A DNA stretch of 64,000 bases from Acidithiobacillus ferrianus (GTDB taxonomy: Bacteria > Pseudomonadota > Gammaproteobacteria > Acidithiobacillales > Acidithiobacillaceae): the NCBI RefSeq assembly GCF_010378095.1, contig NZ_WNJL01000037.1, positions 62,001-126,000 of the forward strand, read 5' to 3'. A program made the translations under genes and the position numbers. Positions 7,500-16,254 of this stretch are shown piece by piece (the first letter of the stretch is position 1; each line of letters begins with the position of its first letter). The notes under the pieces were generated by a model that was not told the origin of the DNA, did not search any database, and saw nothing but the letters and a program-made list of their open reading frames with translations.

Positions 7500-8957
7500 T
7501 TATCCATGAAGGAGCCGTGCGGCATGCTGCATCCACTGGATCAACGTCCAAGGGACGAACACCCCGAGCACGACGACGAGGGACAACTGGACGAAGACCG
7601 GGACGATACCGGAAACAGGCGGCGCATCAACCCCTGCCGGCGCAGGCCCGAAGACCATCCCCTGCAGGCGCGGAAAAATTCCGGCGAAGGTCACGCCCAG
7701 GCCCAGCAGAAGGAACGGCGTGAGCCAGGGTTGGACCTGCAAGGTGCTGGTGACAATGAGAAACTCGCTCAGGAAGATCCCACTGGGTGGCATCCCCAGA
7801 ATAAAGAGCACCGCCAGCATGACGGCCCATCCCAGGAAGGGACTGAGTTCCAGCAAGCCGCGGATACGCTGGATTTCCCGGCTGCCGATACTCTGTACCG
7901 CTTGTCCGACGGAGAAAAATACAGCGGACTTGGTCAGACTATGGCTGATCATGTGCAGCAAGCCCGCAAAACTCGCCAGGGGGGTGCCGATCCCGAAAGC
8001 GAAGGTGGCCAGTCCCATATGCTCGATGGAGGAATAGGCGAAGAGTCGCTTGACGTCCCGCTGTCGCAGTATGGAAAAGGCCGCCACCAGCAGGGAAAGC
8101 ACCCCGAACCCCATGAGCAACCGCCCCGAGAAATCCGGATCCAGAGCGCCATCCACCAATACCTTGACGCGCAGAACGGCGTAGAGGGCCACGTTGAGCA
8201 GCAATCCGGAAAGCGCTGCCGAGACCGAACTGGGGCCACTGGCATGGGCGTCCGGCAGCCAGTTGTTGAGCGGGCTCAAGCCGATTTTGGTCCCGTAGCC
8301 CACCAGCATGAAGATGAAGGCGATCGCCATGACCTGTGGCTGTAATTGGTGGCGCACGGTTTTCAGATGGGTCCACAGCAACGCGTTCGCATCGTGTCCC
8401 AGCACTTTCTGCGCGGCGAAATACAACAGGATCGTACCGAACAGGGCCATCGCCAGACCGACCCCGCAAAGGATGAAGTATTTCCAGGCGGCCTCCAGGC
8501 CCTCCGCCGTATGAAAGAGGCTGACCAGCAGGACCGTGGATAGCGTCGCGCCTTCCATGGCCACCCAGAGAATGCCCATGTTGTTGGTCAGCAAGGCCAG
8601 CAGCATCGTTGTGAGGAAGGTCTGAAACATGGCGTGATAGAGGCGGACGCGCCGACGGGAGAGCGACCAGTGGACGATCTCCCGCGCCATATAGCTGCGG
8701 GAGAAAAATGCCGTACCAAGCCCCACCACTCCAGCCACCAACACCAGCACGATGCTGAGGTCATCCACCATGAACTGCCCGTCGCCGGTGGTAAATGGGC
8801 CGTTCCACAGTACCCGCAGGGCCAGCGCCAGGATCGCCAGCAGGACCAGGGCGTTTATGCCGATGAACATTACCGCGCCCCGGCGGCCGTCACCCCAGAG
8901 GGCGAGCAGGGGGATACCGATCGCCGCGCAGATCAACACCAGAAGAATCGACATCAT
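7500..8957 (-). CDS. hyfF: HyfF/NuoN-like antiporter-type membrane subunit
   Basis: A 485-residue polytopic membrane protein of the Mrp-antiporter/NuoL-M-N family, at the HyfF position. It has about 14 hydrophobic segments and the conserved proton-channel core with charged residues in helices around GYGTKIGLSPLNNWLPDAHA and KRLFAYSSIEHMG. It would form one of the two ion-translocating modules. The start overlaps the preceding stop (ATGATGA); the second ATG is also possible. The spacing to the large subunit is about 11 bases, so the genes are co-translated from one message. Confidence 0.88.
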   Translation of the reverse strand: MMSILLVLICAAIGIPLLALWGDGRRGAVMFIGINALVLLAILALALRVLWNGPFTTGDGQFMVDDLSIVLVLVAGVVGLGTAFFSRSYMAREIVHWSLSRRRVRLYHAMFQTFLTTMLLALLTNNMGILWVAMEGATLSTVLLVSLFHTAEGLEAAWKYFILCGVGLAMALFGTILLYFAAQKVLGHDANALLWTHLKTVRHQLQPQVMAIAFIFMLVGYGTKIGLSPLNNWLPDAHASGPSSVSAALSGLLLNVALYAVLRVKVLVDGALDPDFSGRLLMGFGVLSLLVAAFSILRQRDVKRLFAYSSIEHMGLATFAFGIGTPLASFAGLLHMISHSLTKSAVFFSVGQAVQSIGSREIQRIRGLLELSPFLGWAVMLAVLFILGMPPSGIFLSEFLIVTSTLQVQPWLTPFLLLGLGVTFAGIFPRLQGMVFGPAPAGVDAPPVSGIVPVFVQLSLVVVLGVFVPWTLIQWMQHAARLLHG

Positions 8958-9631
8958 TCCTCCCGGATCCGCTCGAGATGCCGGAGATCCATGCTGTCGA
9001 AGGTCTCTCGCATCTGAAAAAAGAAAATGCCGAGAATGACGAAACCGATCAGGGCGTCCAAGGCCACCCCCAGTTCCACGACCATCGGCATCCCCAGGGT
9101 GGCGCTGGTGGCGGCGAAGAAGAGTCCGTTATCTATGGCGAGAAAGCCCACTACTTGAGAAATGGCCTTGTGCCGGGTGATCATCATCAAGAAGGCGAGC
9201 AGCACGGCGGCGAGGGCAATGCCGACCATGCCGCGGGTCACCGTGCCGGTCAGGGCGCTGATGGGCGCGGCGAGGGAGAACGCGAAGATGACCAGCGCGA
9301 TGCCCGCGAGCAAGGTCACAGGAATATTGAGTACCGCCTCGACATCGCCGCGTACCTGGAGACGCCGCAACAGACGGTGCAGGACCATCGGGATCAGGAT
9401 GGCCTTCAGCGCAAGGGTCAGGGTCGCGGAAAACCACAACTCCGCTTGTCCCGTCAATAGCGCCACCAGCGCCGTGCCCGCGGCCAGGACCACACCCTGC
9501 CAGGCGAGCAGATGGATCAGGGTGAGGAGCCGCCGTTGCGCCAGCATGGCGAAAGCCAGCAGCAAGAGCAAGGCAGCGAGGAGTCTCAACAGAGGAATGC
9601 CCCAGGTAAGTCCTTGCGCGGCAATCGTCAT
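8954..9631 (-). CDS. hyfE: HyfE/NuoK-like membrane subunit
   Basis: A 225-residue, highly hydrophobic protein in the HyfE position. The C-terminal part resembles NuoK/MrpC-type three-helix units (AVGFLAIDNGLFFAAT-like region and a conserved Glu in a VVELGVALD helix). It lies between the HyfC-like and HyfF-like genes, separated from the former by one base and overlapping the latter, as in hyf operons. It is expected to connect the antiporter modules to the quinone-site subunit. Confidence 0.82.
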   Translation of the reverse strand: MTIAAQGLTWGIPLLRLLAALLLLLAFAMLAQRRLLTLIHLLAWQGVVLAAGTALVALLTGQAELWFSATLTLALKAILIPMVLHRLLRRLQVRGDVEAVLNIPVTLLAGIALVIFAFSLAAPISALTGTVTRGMVGIALAAVLLAFLMMITRHKAISQVVGFLAIDNGLFFAATSATLGMPMVVELGVALDALIGFVILGIFFFQMRETFDSMDLRHLERIREE

Positions 9632-9632
9632 A

Positions 9633-10574
9633 TCATGCCCCCAGCATGAAGAAGCTCAGGAGTCCGATGACCCCGAGTAGAAAAGCCGTGGCCATGAATT
9701 CCGGCGCACGGAAGAGCCGCAGTTTGGCGAGCAGGGTCTCGACCGATGCGAGCGCGAGAGCGGCGGCCGCGAACTTCAGCAGCAGGGCCGTCAGGGTCAG
9801 GGGGAGGGCGGTCAGTTGTCCCGCGGGCGCGATCCCCCAGGGCAGGAACAGGGCAATGCCGATGGCTACGTAGAGCACGAGCTTGATCTGCGCGCCCCAT
9901 TCCATGAGCGCCAGATGCCGTCCTGAATATTCCAGGAGCATGGCTTCGTGAATCATGGTCAACTCCAGGTGGGTGGCGGGATTGTCCACGGGAATCCGCG
10001 CGTTTTCCGCCAGGAGTACCATGAAAAAGGCGGTGGCGGCAAACACCATGCTGGGATGCAGGGCAAAGCGCAGTTGCTCCAGATGAGCCACGATCACGCT
10101 TAGCGAGGTGGACTGGGAGAGTAGGGACGCCGTAAAGAGTGTGGCCAGCAGGGCGGGTTCCGCAAGTCCCGCGATCAGCATTTCCCGATGGGCGCCCAGG
10201 GTGGCGAAGGGTGTCCCCGTGTCCATGGCCGCCAGCACCTGGAAAACCCGCGCCAGGGCAAACAAACCCACCAGGGCGATGACATCGGCGGCTGGTGCCA
10301 GAGGCAGGCCGGTGGCGAGAATGGGGATGATACCGGCCGCCAGACAAAATGCCGCGAAAATCCCGTAAGGTGCAAAGCGGAAGAGCCAGGACGTGCCCTC
10401 CGCCTGCAGGGATTCTTTGTGAAAGAGGCGATAGAGATCGCGGTAGTTCTGCCAACAGCCGGCCGGTCGCCGATTCTGCAGAATCGCCCGCAATGCCCGC
10501 AGCAATCCGGCAAAGAGTGGCGCCAGAAACGCCACCAGCAGCACCTGCGCCACTTCCATCAGTATGGCGGTCAT
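9633..10574 (-). CDS. hyfC: HyfC/NuoH-like membrane subunit
   Basis: About 313 residues of the HyfC/HycD/NuoH family, the membrane anchor that couples the soluble arm to the ion channels. Conserved features include the cytoplasmic loop with ARIPVDNPATHLELTMIHE, whose acidic residues belong to the proposed coupling site, and about eight hydrophobic helices. The open frame runs 33 codons further upstream inside hyfB, but the ATG at 10574 overlaps the hyfB stop as ATGA and begins the conserved N-terminal helix. Confidence 0.88.
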   Translation of the reverse strand: MTAILMEVAQVLLVAFLAPLFAGLLRALRAILQNRRPAGCWQNYRDLYRLFHKESLQAEGTSWLFRFAPYGIFAAFCLAAGIIPILATGLPLAPAADVIALVGLFALARVFQVLAAMDTGTPFATLGAHREMLIAGLAEPALLATLFTASLLSQSTSLSVIVAHLEQLRFALHPSMVFAATAFFMVLLAENARIPVDNPATHLELTMIHEAMLLEYSGRHLALMEWGAQIKLVLYVAIGIALFLPWGIAPAGQLTALPLTLTALLLKFAAAALALASVETLLAKLRLFRAPEFMATAFLLGVIGLLSFFMLGA

Positions 10575-12556
10575 CGCCAGATCGCCAGCAGGATCAGCAG
10601 GGTCAGAAAACTGTAAAGCAGATATAGGGTGATGCGGCCGCGCTGCAGTCGCAGCACCTGAGCCGAGAGCCAAAAGGCGATGCGGTTCAGGGGTTGATAG
10701 AGACCCCGGTACACCGGATCGCCCACCCGCAACCGCCAGCGGGAATCCGCGTCTTCCACGCGTTCCGTTGGGTATAGCGGCGCGAAGATGCGCAAAAGAG
10801 GTTGCGCGAAGCCCAGGGGACTATCCTGCATCGCGGGTGTCCGCACGGGAAAGCCGCAGGCCCAGATCGCCACTTGCCGCAAGGGCCGGCCAAAGAAACG
10901 CCAGATCATGAAAAAACTCAGACCCAGGGTGGCCGCCATACCTAGGAAGAAGAGCACCGGGCTGTAGCTGGCCCGTTGTGCCGAGATGGGTGTCAGCCAC
11001 CACCATCCTGGTTGAGCGGTGAGTCCCTGGCCCAGCATTTCCTCCAGCACGGGATACAGCAGGCGCAACAGAAGATCAGGAAAAAGTCCGAGAAAAACGC
11101 AGGCGATGCTCAACAGGAGCATGGCCGCGCGTTCCCAGCGCCCGGCCTCGTGGGCATGCCGGGCGCCACGCGGCTGACCGAGAAAGGTGATGCCGTAAAA
11201 CTTGACCATGGCGTAGGCCGCCAGGGCGACCGCCAGCACGACGCCGGAGGCCGCCAGAGGCAATACCGCGCTCAGGGTGCTTTGGGGCAGGGCGGGCGAC
11301 AGCAGGAAGGCCTGCAGGAGCAGCCATTCGGAGACGAAACCGTTGAGTGGGGGCAGTCCGGCGATGGCAAGGGTGCCCAGGAGCATGAAAAATGCCGTCT
11401 GGGGCATCTGCCGGATCAATCCGCCCAGACGATCCATGGCCACGCTGCCCGTCCCGTGCAACACGCTGCCGCTGCCGAGGAAGAGCAGTCCCTTGAAGAA
11501 AGCGTGGTTCAACGCGTGGTACAGGGCGGCGGCCAGGGCCAGGGCGGCCAGGGCGTTCAGCCCGTGTGTCCGGAAGATGAGGGCGAGGCCGAAGGCCACC
11601 AGGATCAAACCCATGTTCTCGATGGAGGAATAGGCCAGTAGGCGTTTCATGTCGGTTTGGATGGCGGCGAAAAGCACGCCGAAGAGGGCCGTAGCCAAGC
11701 CCGCCACCAGTACCAAGGGTCCCCACCACGGGGCCAGCGCATCAAGGCAAAGAAAATCCACCCGCAGCAGGCCATAGAAGGCCATTTGTAACATCGCCCC
11801 ACTCATCAGCGCGGAGACCGGGGCGGGGGCGGCGGGATGAGCCTCCGGCAGCCAGAGGTGCAAGGGAAGTAATCCCGCCTTGGCGCCGAAACCGAAAAAG
11901 GTCAGGAGAAAGGCGGTCGATGCCCAGAATGGGCTGAGAGAGGCGTGCAACAGGGCGCTGAACGGACCGCCCTGGGCCATGGCCGCACCGGCGAGGACCA
12001 CGAAGCCCAACAGAATGGCCAACGCACCCAGATGGGCGATGAGCAGATAGAGGAAGCCGGCGCGCCGATTGTCGGCTTCCTCATGCTCCGTCACTACCAG
12101 GAAGTACGAGGTCAGCGCCATGATTTCCCAGGCGACCAGAAAGGTGAACACATTGTTCGCCAACAGAACCAGCCCCATGCCCAGTAGAAAACCATGGTAC
12201 TGGAGCAACAGGCGGCGCAGGCGGAGTCCCGGCAAGGACTGGAAATAACCGGTGGAAAACAATGATACCGCGAAGGCCAGCGATCCTAGCAGAATCAGGA
12301 AATATCCCGAGAGAGGATCGGTCTGGAAAGACCAAGGTAGGGCAGGGAGGGGGCCGCGCAGTAACAGATTGTCCGGGGTGGCGGTCAGCGCGGTGAATCC
12401 GGCAATGGTCAGCAGCAGGGCGACCACGCTGCTCAGAGGAAAAATCAGCCGGCGGGCGAGAGTCGGCCAGCCACCCAGCAGGAAGCCCGACAGCCCCAGA
12501 CCCAGCCAGAGCAACAACGCCCCGATGGCCAGATCCAGAGGCAGGCAGGAGATCAC
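10571..12556 (-). CDS. hyfB: HyfB/NuoL-like antiporter-type membrane subunit
   Basis: A 661-residue polytopic protein of the NuoL/HyfB family, close to the length of E. coli HyfB. It carries the family core FFGFGAKAGLLPLHLWLPEAHPAAPAP in pieces around residue 220-245 and KRLLAYSSIENMG near 305. The C-terminal extension is of the HyfB kind. The start is GTG at 12556, overlapping by GTGA the stop of a short His-rich ORF upstream. The operon has hyfB, C, E, F, G and I types. It lacks hyfA and hyfH ferredoxin genes and the hyfD antiporter, so it is a minimal complex. Confidence 0.88.
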   Translation of the reverse strand: MISCLPLDLAIGALLLWLGLGLSGFLLGGWPTLARRLIFPLSSVVALLLTIAGFTALTATPDNLLLRGPLPALPWSFQTDPLSGYFLILLGSLAFAVSLFSTGYFQSLPGLRLRRLLLQYHGFLLGMGLVLLANNVFTFLVAWEIMALTSYFLVVTEHEEADNRRAGFLYLLIAHLGALAILLGFVVLAGAAMAQGGPFSALLHASLSPFWASTAFLLTFFGFGAKAGLLPLHLWLPEAHPAAPAPVSALMSGAMLQMAFYGLLRVDFLCLDALAPWWGPLVLVAGLATALFGVLFAAIQTDMKRLLAYSSIENMGLILVAFGLALIFRTHGLNALAALALAAALYHALNHAFFKGLLFLGSGSVLHGTGSVAMDRLGGLIRQMPQTAFFMLLGTLAIAGLPPLNGFVSEWLLLQAFLLSPALPQSTLSAVLPLAASGVVLAVALAAYAMVKFYGITFLGQPRGARHAHEAGRWERAAMLLLSIACVFLGLFPDLLLRLLYPVLEEMLGQGLTAQPGWWWLTPISAQRASYSPVLFFLGMAATLGLSFFMIWRFFGRPLRQVAIWACGFPVRTPAMQDSPLGFAQPLLRIFAPLYPTERVEDADSRWRLRVGDPVYRGLYQPLNRIAFWLSAQVLRLQRGRITLYLLYSFLTLLILLAIWR

Positions 12557-12660
12557 TGGGTCATCACCATCAGCAGGGTCGTTGCGGAGTGGTCGTGCTT
12601 GTGCCAGTCATGGGATAGACGTGGATCAGAGTAAATGGCGTCGCCCTTTTTCAATTCCAT
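12553..12660 (-). CDS. 35-residue His-rich small ORF heading the Ehr operon
   Basis: A short ORF beginning MELKKGDAIYSDPR and containing the run HDWHKHDH, ending Val-Met-Thr-Gln. Its TGA overlaps the GTG start of hyfB, the same coupling seen between other genes of the operon. The frame is open upstream to about 12762 but holds no other standard start. An ATG one codon earlier (12663) is possible, and no clear ribosome site is visible. The four closely spaced His residues suggest metal binding. It could be a real microprotein, a leader that couples translation into hyfB, or the tail of a degraded gene. Confidence 0.45.
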   Translation of the reverse strand: MELKKGDAIYSDPRLSHDWHKHDHSATTLLMVMTQ

Positions 12661-12733
12661 CATTAAATGCCGGTTTGCGCAAAGGCGACCGTCCCGTGGA
12701 TGACATACGGCCGTCTTTTCCCCGATCGTCGCA

Positions 12734-12795
12734 ATGATACTCCAACGATGGTCGCGCTGTCATGGCCGGAAACCGTGTCACCGGCCATGACAGCG
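12734..12795 (-). promoter_or_regulatory. promoter with overlapping 15-bp palindrome for the Ehr operon
   Basis: Two perfect 15-base arms (12755-12769 and 12781-12795, sequence CGCTGTCATGGCCGG and its complement) flank an 11-base centre. On the minus strand ATGACA (12758-12763) and TATCAT (12734-12739) are 18 bases apart and match sigma-70 elements. The -35 box therefore sits inside one arm. That arrangement suggests a repressor or activator operator controlling the operon 70-200 bases downstream. No T tract follows, so it is not a terminator. Confidence 0.55.
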
Positions 12796-12854
12796 ATGGC
12801 TGCAAGGAGTTCGGCCGTCATCCGGTGTTTCAGGCCGTCGAGAGATTCCTCATT

Positions 12855-12899
12855 TTGTCATAAAACTGTCGCATTTCTGTCATATTCATCTGTTATCTT
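12855..12899 (+). promoter_or_regulatory. tandem Pho-box-like array and promoter of the TonB receptor gene
   Basis: Three 7-base units lie in exact 11-base register: TTGTCAT at 12855, CTGTCGC at 12866 and CTGTCAT at 12877, separated by the AT-rich quartets AAAA and ATTT. The known PhoB site is CTGTCAT repeats with a 4-base AT-rich spacer. A weaker CTGTT-containing unit follows. TATCTT at 12894-12899 lies 10 bases after the last strong unit, the normal distance for a PhoB-dependent -10 box. The receptor gene starts 231 bases downstream, giving a long leader. Confidence 0.65.
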
Positions 12900-13130
12900 C
12901 GTGTACTCTGAATAGTCCCGCACCGAGCGTATGCGGCAGGCGGATAAAGGGTATTTTATGGATAGTGAGGCAGTCGAATCGATTTTACCGCAGGAGTCTC
13001 CGGTGGCTGCACTGACATGCCAATATGCCCCTCAACATTGATGTGTGAATCCATCTCTCCGCGAATTCTGGTCGAACTGTTTATTAGGTGATCATCGAAT
13101 TTTACTTTGGTCCAGCTTAGGGAGATTACG

Positions 13131-15458
13131 ATGAACAAACGTATGGTGATGGTTGCCCTGGCCGTTACGTTAGGGACGAACTGTATTGAGACGGCCCACG
13201 CTGCAGAACCGACTCAATCTGACAAGAGTCCGGTCAATGTTGGTGAGGTCAATGGCTACTCAGCGAGCACGAAGTCATCTCCGTATAAGAAAAAAACTAA
13301 AGTCCTGCATACTCAATATACAAATAAGCAGGTATTCAGAGAATCTCAGTCGGTCATTGCACTGGATAAAGAAAACAAGAAAATGATCAGTCCCAACGCT
13401 GGTGCCGCAGAATTGCTCGCAACGGCGCCCGGTGTTCACATCATGAGTGAAAATCCGCAAAACGGATCTGGTCGCTACAATATTACGATCAACGGCATGG
13501 GTATCGGTTGGTGGAGCGGGAATACTTATCGTAATCAGATTAGTGTCCTGTTTGATGGTATTCCTATGAATAATCAGATCACCAATGACGGTCAGTGGAA
13601 CTCCAGCCAGATTCCCATCCTGACCATGATTCATGGCGTCAATCTCGTCTATGGTCCGGGTAACCCCAAGGATCGTTGGTATGACAGTCTCGGCGGCACG
13701 GTCAATTTCGTTCCGTTACAGCCCACGGAACACTCCAATGCCAAAGCCAATCTCTCTTTGGGCAGTTACGGCAGCAAAAGTGCGAGTTTCTCACTGAATA
13801 CCGGTGACTTGCATGGCTGGTCGACGGTGTTGGCGGGCGGTTATACCACTGCCGACTCCTTCTATCAGGGCCCGAGTAATTGGCCGCAGCATTCCTGGGC
13901 GCTCTATCTCAAAACGGCCCATCCATTTTCCAATGGGCTGTTCACCTTGGGCTTCTACTATGAAAAATCCGACGCCACTCATAGCCAGACAGTCCCGGTG
14001 ACCCCGGTTGCCGGATATACCGTCAATGGTTATGGTGTTCCGGGACAGTTGCTGAGCCAGCAAACCAGTGGTTTCTACTATGTTCCATCTGCGGATTTGT
14101 GGTACAAGAATGATATCGTGGATTCCTATATCCTGTATTCCCAGCAATTTTTCGATTTGGGTGGTGGTTGGCGTTTGAAAAATACGCCATGGTATCGCCA
14201 CGCCTATCGCTTACATCAAGCGTATTTCAACTATGGAGCGACCTCTTACAATCCAGAAGCGGCAGAATACTACGCGCCTACCAATAATTCCTTTGGTGAC
14301 CGCCTGAATGTGAGTCTTCACTCCCATTATAACGATCTAGATCTAGGTGGATGGTTGTCCTATCAGCAATACAATACCAATGAGGTGTTATGGAATCCGC
14401 GCCTGGGGACATCCCAGAGTAGTCCCTACGTCTATAACAACGTAGAGTTGAACTCCCTTTTCAGTGATCTCTATGTCCAGGATACGCTCAAGCTCTTGCA
14501 TGATGATCTGCATATCACTCCCGGACTTGCCCTAGCCGGGTTCTATACCTCCATGAGTGATCTCATCAATCCTTATACTACGGCCAAGTATATCACTGCT
14601 ACGCCTGGCGCAAAGACCAACTTTACTCGTCTGGAACCTTCTTTGGGCATAAACTACCGTTTCCTTAAGCATTTATCCTTCTACGCCAATTACAGTACGA
14701 CCTATCAGAATGAGACTGACCTGGCTTATGGTGCCTACTTGCAGTTCATCAAGATAAATCCGGCAAACATCCCCATCACCAAAGCCGAAGACTACGAGGC
14801 CGGTCTGCGTTATCATGATAAAGGTTTCAATCTGGGCATGAATTACTATCACGATTATCTGACGAATTTGCTCAATGGTGTGTCGGGATCGGTTACTCAA
14901 TTCAATGCGTCAGGATATAACCTTGGCAATGCCATATATCAAGGGGTGAACATTTCCGCCAAGTGGAGTCCAATGTGGCAACTTTATCTCTATGGATCAG
15001 CGAATATCCAACATTCCTATTATACCGAGGACTACAATAACTCCGGCGTATCATTCAATGGAATGCTATTATCAGGAATTCCACATTATTCCTTTACGGT
15101 CTCTATCGCCTACAAAATTCGCGTTCCCGATGGCATCATTGAACCGCGTCTGACGGATCAGTATTCCGGAGGCCAGACGCTTTATAACAATGTGGCCGGT
15201 GGTCCGACGAATCAAACGATCAATGCCTACAATCTGGTGAATCTATCGGCGAGTTATCAAACGGTTGCACTGGATCATCTGATTCCCGGGTTGAAGGAAG
15301 CGGATTTCAGTTTTGGAATTTATAACTTGCTCAATCGGAGATATGAGTCGGACATTTATCTTGCCACCGGTGGTTATGCTCCGCAGGAGCAGCCTTCGCT
15401 GTTCGCTTATGCGGGTGCGCCATTGCAAGTCTTCGGTGGTGTGAGCATGAAATTCTGA
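13131..15458 (+). CDS. TonB-dependent outer-membrane receptor
   Basis: A 775-residue receptor. A signal peptide (about 1-24, ending in AHA) precedes a plug domain (about 85-190, with ELLATAPGVHI and VLFDGIPMN) and a 22-strand-type barrel. The barrel is rich in Tyr, Asn and Gly and ends in SMKF with a terminal Phe. The ATG has GGGAG upstream. It would import a scarce ligand using TonB-ExbBD energy; no tonB or exbBD is nearby. The upstream Pho-box-like array suggests phosphate-starvation control, so a phosphorus-containing ligand is possible. The gene is visibly more AT-rich than its neighbours, hinting at separate ancestry. Confidence 0.88.
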   Translation: MNKRMVMVALAVTLGTNCIETAHAAEPTQSDKSPVNVGEVNGYSASTKSSPYKKKTKVLHTQYTNKQVFRESQSVIALDKENKKMISPNAGAAELLATAPGVHIMSENPQNGSGRYNITINGMGIGWWSGNTYRNQISVLFDGIPMNNQITNDGQWNSSQIPILTMIHGVNLVYGPGNPKDRWYDSLGGTVNFVPLQPTEHSNAKANLSLGSYGSKSASFSLNTGDLHGWSTVLAGGYTTADSFYQGPSNWPQHSWALYLKTAHPFSNGLFTLGFYYEKSDATHSQTVPVTPVAGYTVNGYGVPGQLLSQQTSGFYYVPSADLWYKNDIVDSYILYSQQFFDLGGGWRLKNTPWYRHAYRLHQAYFNYGATSYNPEAAEYYAPTNNSFGDRLNVSLHSHYNDLDLGGWLSYQQYNTNEVLWNPRLGTSQSSPYVYNNVELNSLFSDLYVQDTLKLLHDDLHITPGLALAGFYTSMSDLINPYTTAKYITATPGAKTNFTRLEPSLGINYRFLKHLSFYANYSTTYQNETDLAYGAYLQFIKINPANIPITKAEDYEAGLRYHDKGFNLGMNYYHDYLTNLLNGVSGSVTQFNASGYNLGNAIYQGVNISAKWSPMWQLYLYGSANIQHSYYTEDYNNSGVSFNGMLLSGIPHYSFTVSIAYKIRVPDGIIEPRLTDQYSGGQTLYNNVAGGPTNQTINAYNLVNLSASYQTVALDHLIPGLKEADFSFGIYNLLNRRYESDIYLATGGYAPQEQPSLFAYAGAPLQVFGGVSMKF

Positions 15459-15461
15459 CCC

Positions 15462-15698
15462 ATGATGCTTGCGTGTGCTGTACCCTGGCGTCTCCCAGGC
15501 GATCGCTCGGTATTGCCTGTCCCCCACCGAGAGGTCCACGACACGCTGGACGGGATATTGGCAAAAGTGGGCTATGACACGACCGGCAAGACGCTCAGGG
15601 CCGTCAACAAGACCAAGTCCGAGATCCGCAGCGACGCCGAAGCCCTGGCGGCGCTTGGCGTGATACTCACGGAAAAGGACACAGTGCATCACGGCTGA
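15462..15698 (+). CDS. possible gene remnant after the TonB receptor
   Basis: A 78-residue frame whose C-terminal part (from about residue 24, containing DTLDGILAKVGYDTTGKTL and a Lys/Glu-rich helix) looks protein-like, while the first 20 residues do not. No family was recognised and no good ribosome site is seen. The following 500 bases contain only broken short frames, so this may be a fragment of a decayed gene. Confidence 0.3.
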   Translation: MMLACAVPWRLPGDRSVLPVPHREVHDTLDGILAKVGYDTTGKTLRAVNKTKSEIRSDAEALAALGVILTEKDTVHHG

Positions 15699-16254
15699 TG
15701 ACACCGTGCCCGAATCCGTCGCAGCAGGGATCCATATTCCCGATCCGTATCAGGTGTACATCATAACTCCTGGATGGTGGCGGATCTCTTGTGCGTGTTT
15801 TGCGGCGCGGGCTGGAGTACGCCAACGTCATCGCTCCCGAGCCGCCGCTGGTCACCCCACGGCTACTTCAAGTGCCACACTTTCAACCTGAAACCGGGCG
15901 GCGAGACGTATATGTGCGAGACACCGTCACCGTCTCCTTCAGATTATGTGGAACTGACCGGACCCTGAACGCAGGAATGGTGCTGATCGATTGCAGCCAC
16001 TGGAAGGTCTTCTGGCGGCTTTCTTCCGTCCGTGCCGCCGGTCTCTTTTCTTTTTCCATCCACATACTACCGGGAATGGACCGGTATGGTGTGGTTCCTC
16101 ATGCCGAGAGCCGTGAACATGCGCGGTATGTCAGGCTCCGCCGGCTTTATGGCGGGTTTATGCTCAGGGCAAGCCCCGGGACTTCACCCTGCTTCGCGCT
16201 TCGCTTGGCGCAGGCCTCTCCGGTTCGGCATTATTTGTTTGGTATTCATAGCCC
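15699..16254. other. stretch without a convincing gene
   Basis: Several short overlapping frames occur on the plus strand (for example 15791-16258), but none has a ribosome site, recognisable domain or sensible composition. The stretch may be decayed coding sequence, since GC content and codon-like periodicity resemble coding DNA. No tRNA or intrinsic terminator was found in it. Confidence 0.4.

Noticed and set aside
5938..12556. Functional hydrogenase-4 / formate hydrogenlyase
   Set aside because: The large subunit lacks all four NiFe-binding Cys residues and the maturation tail, and ferredoxin subunits are absent; the Ehr-type reading fits better.
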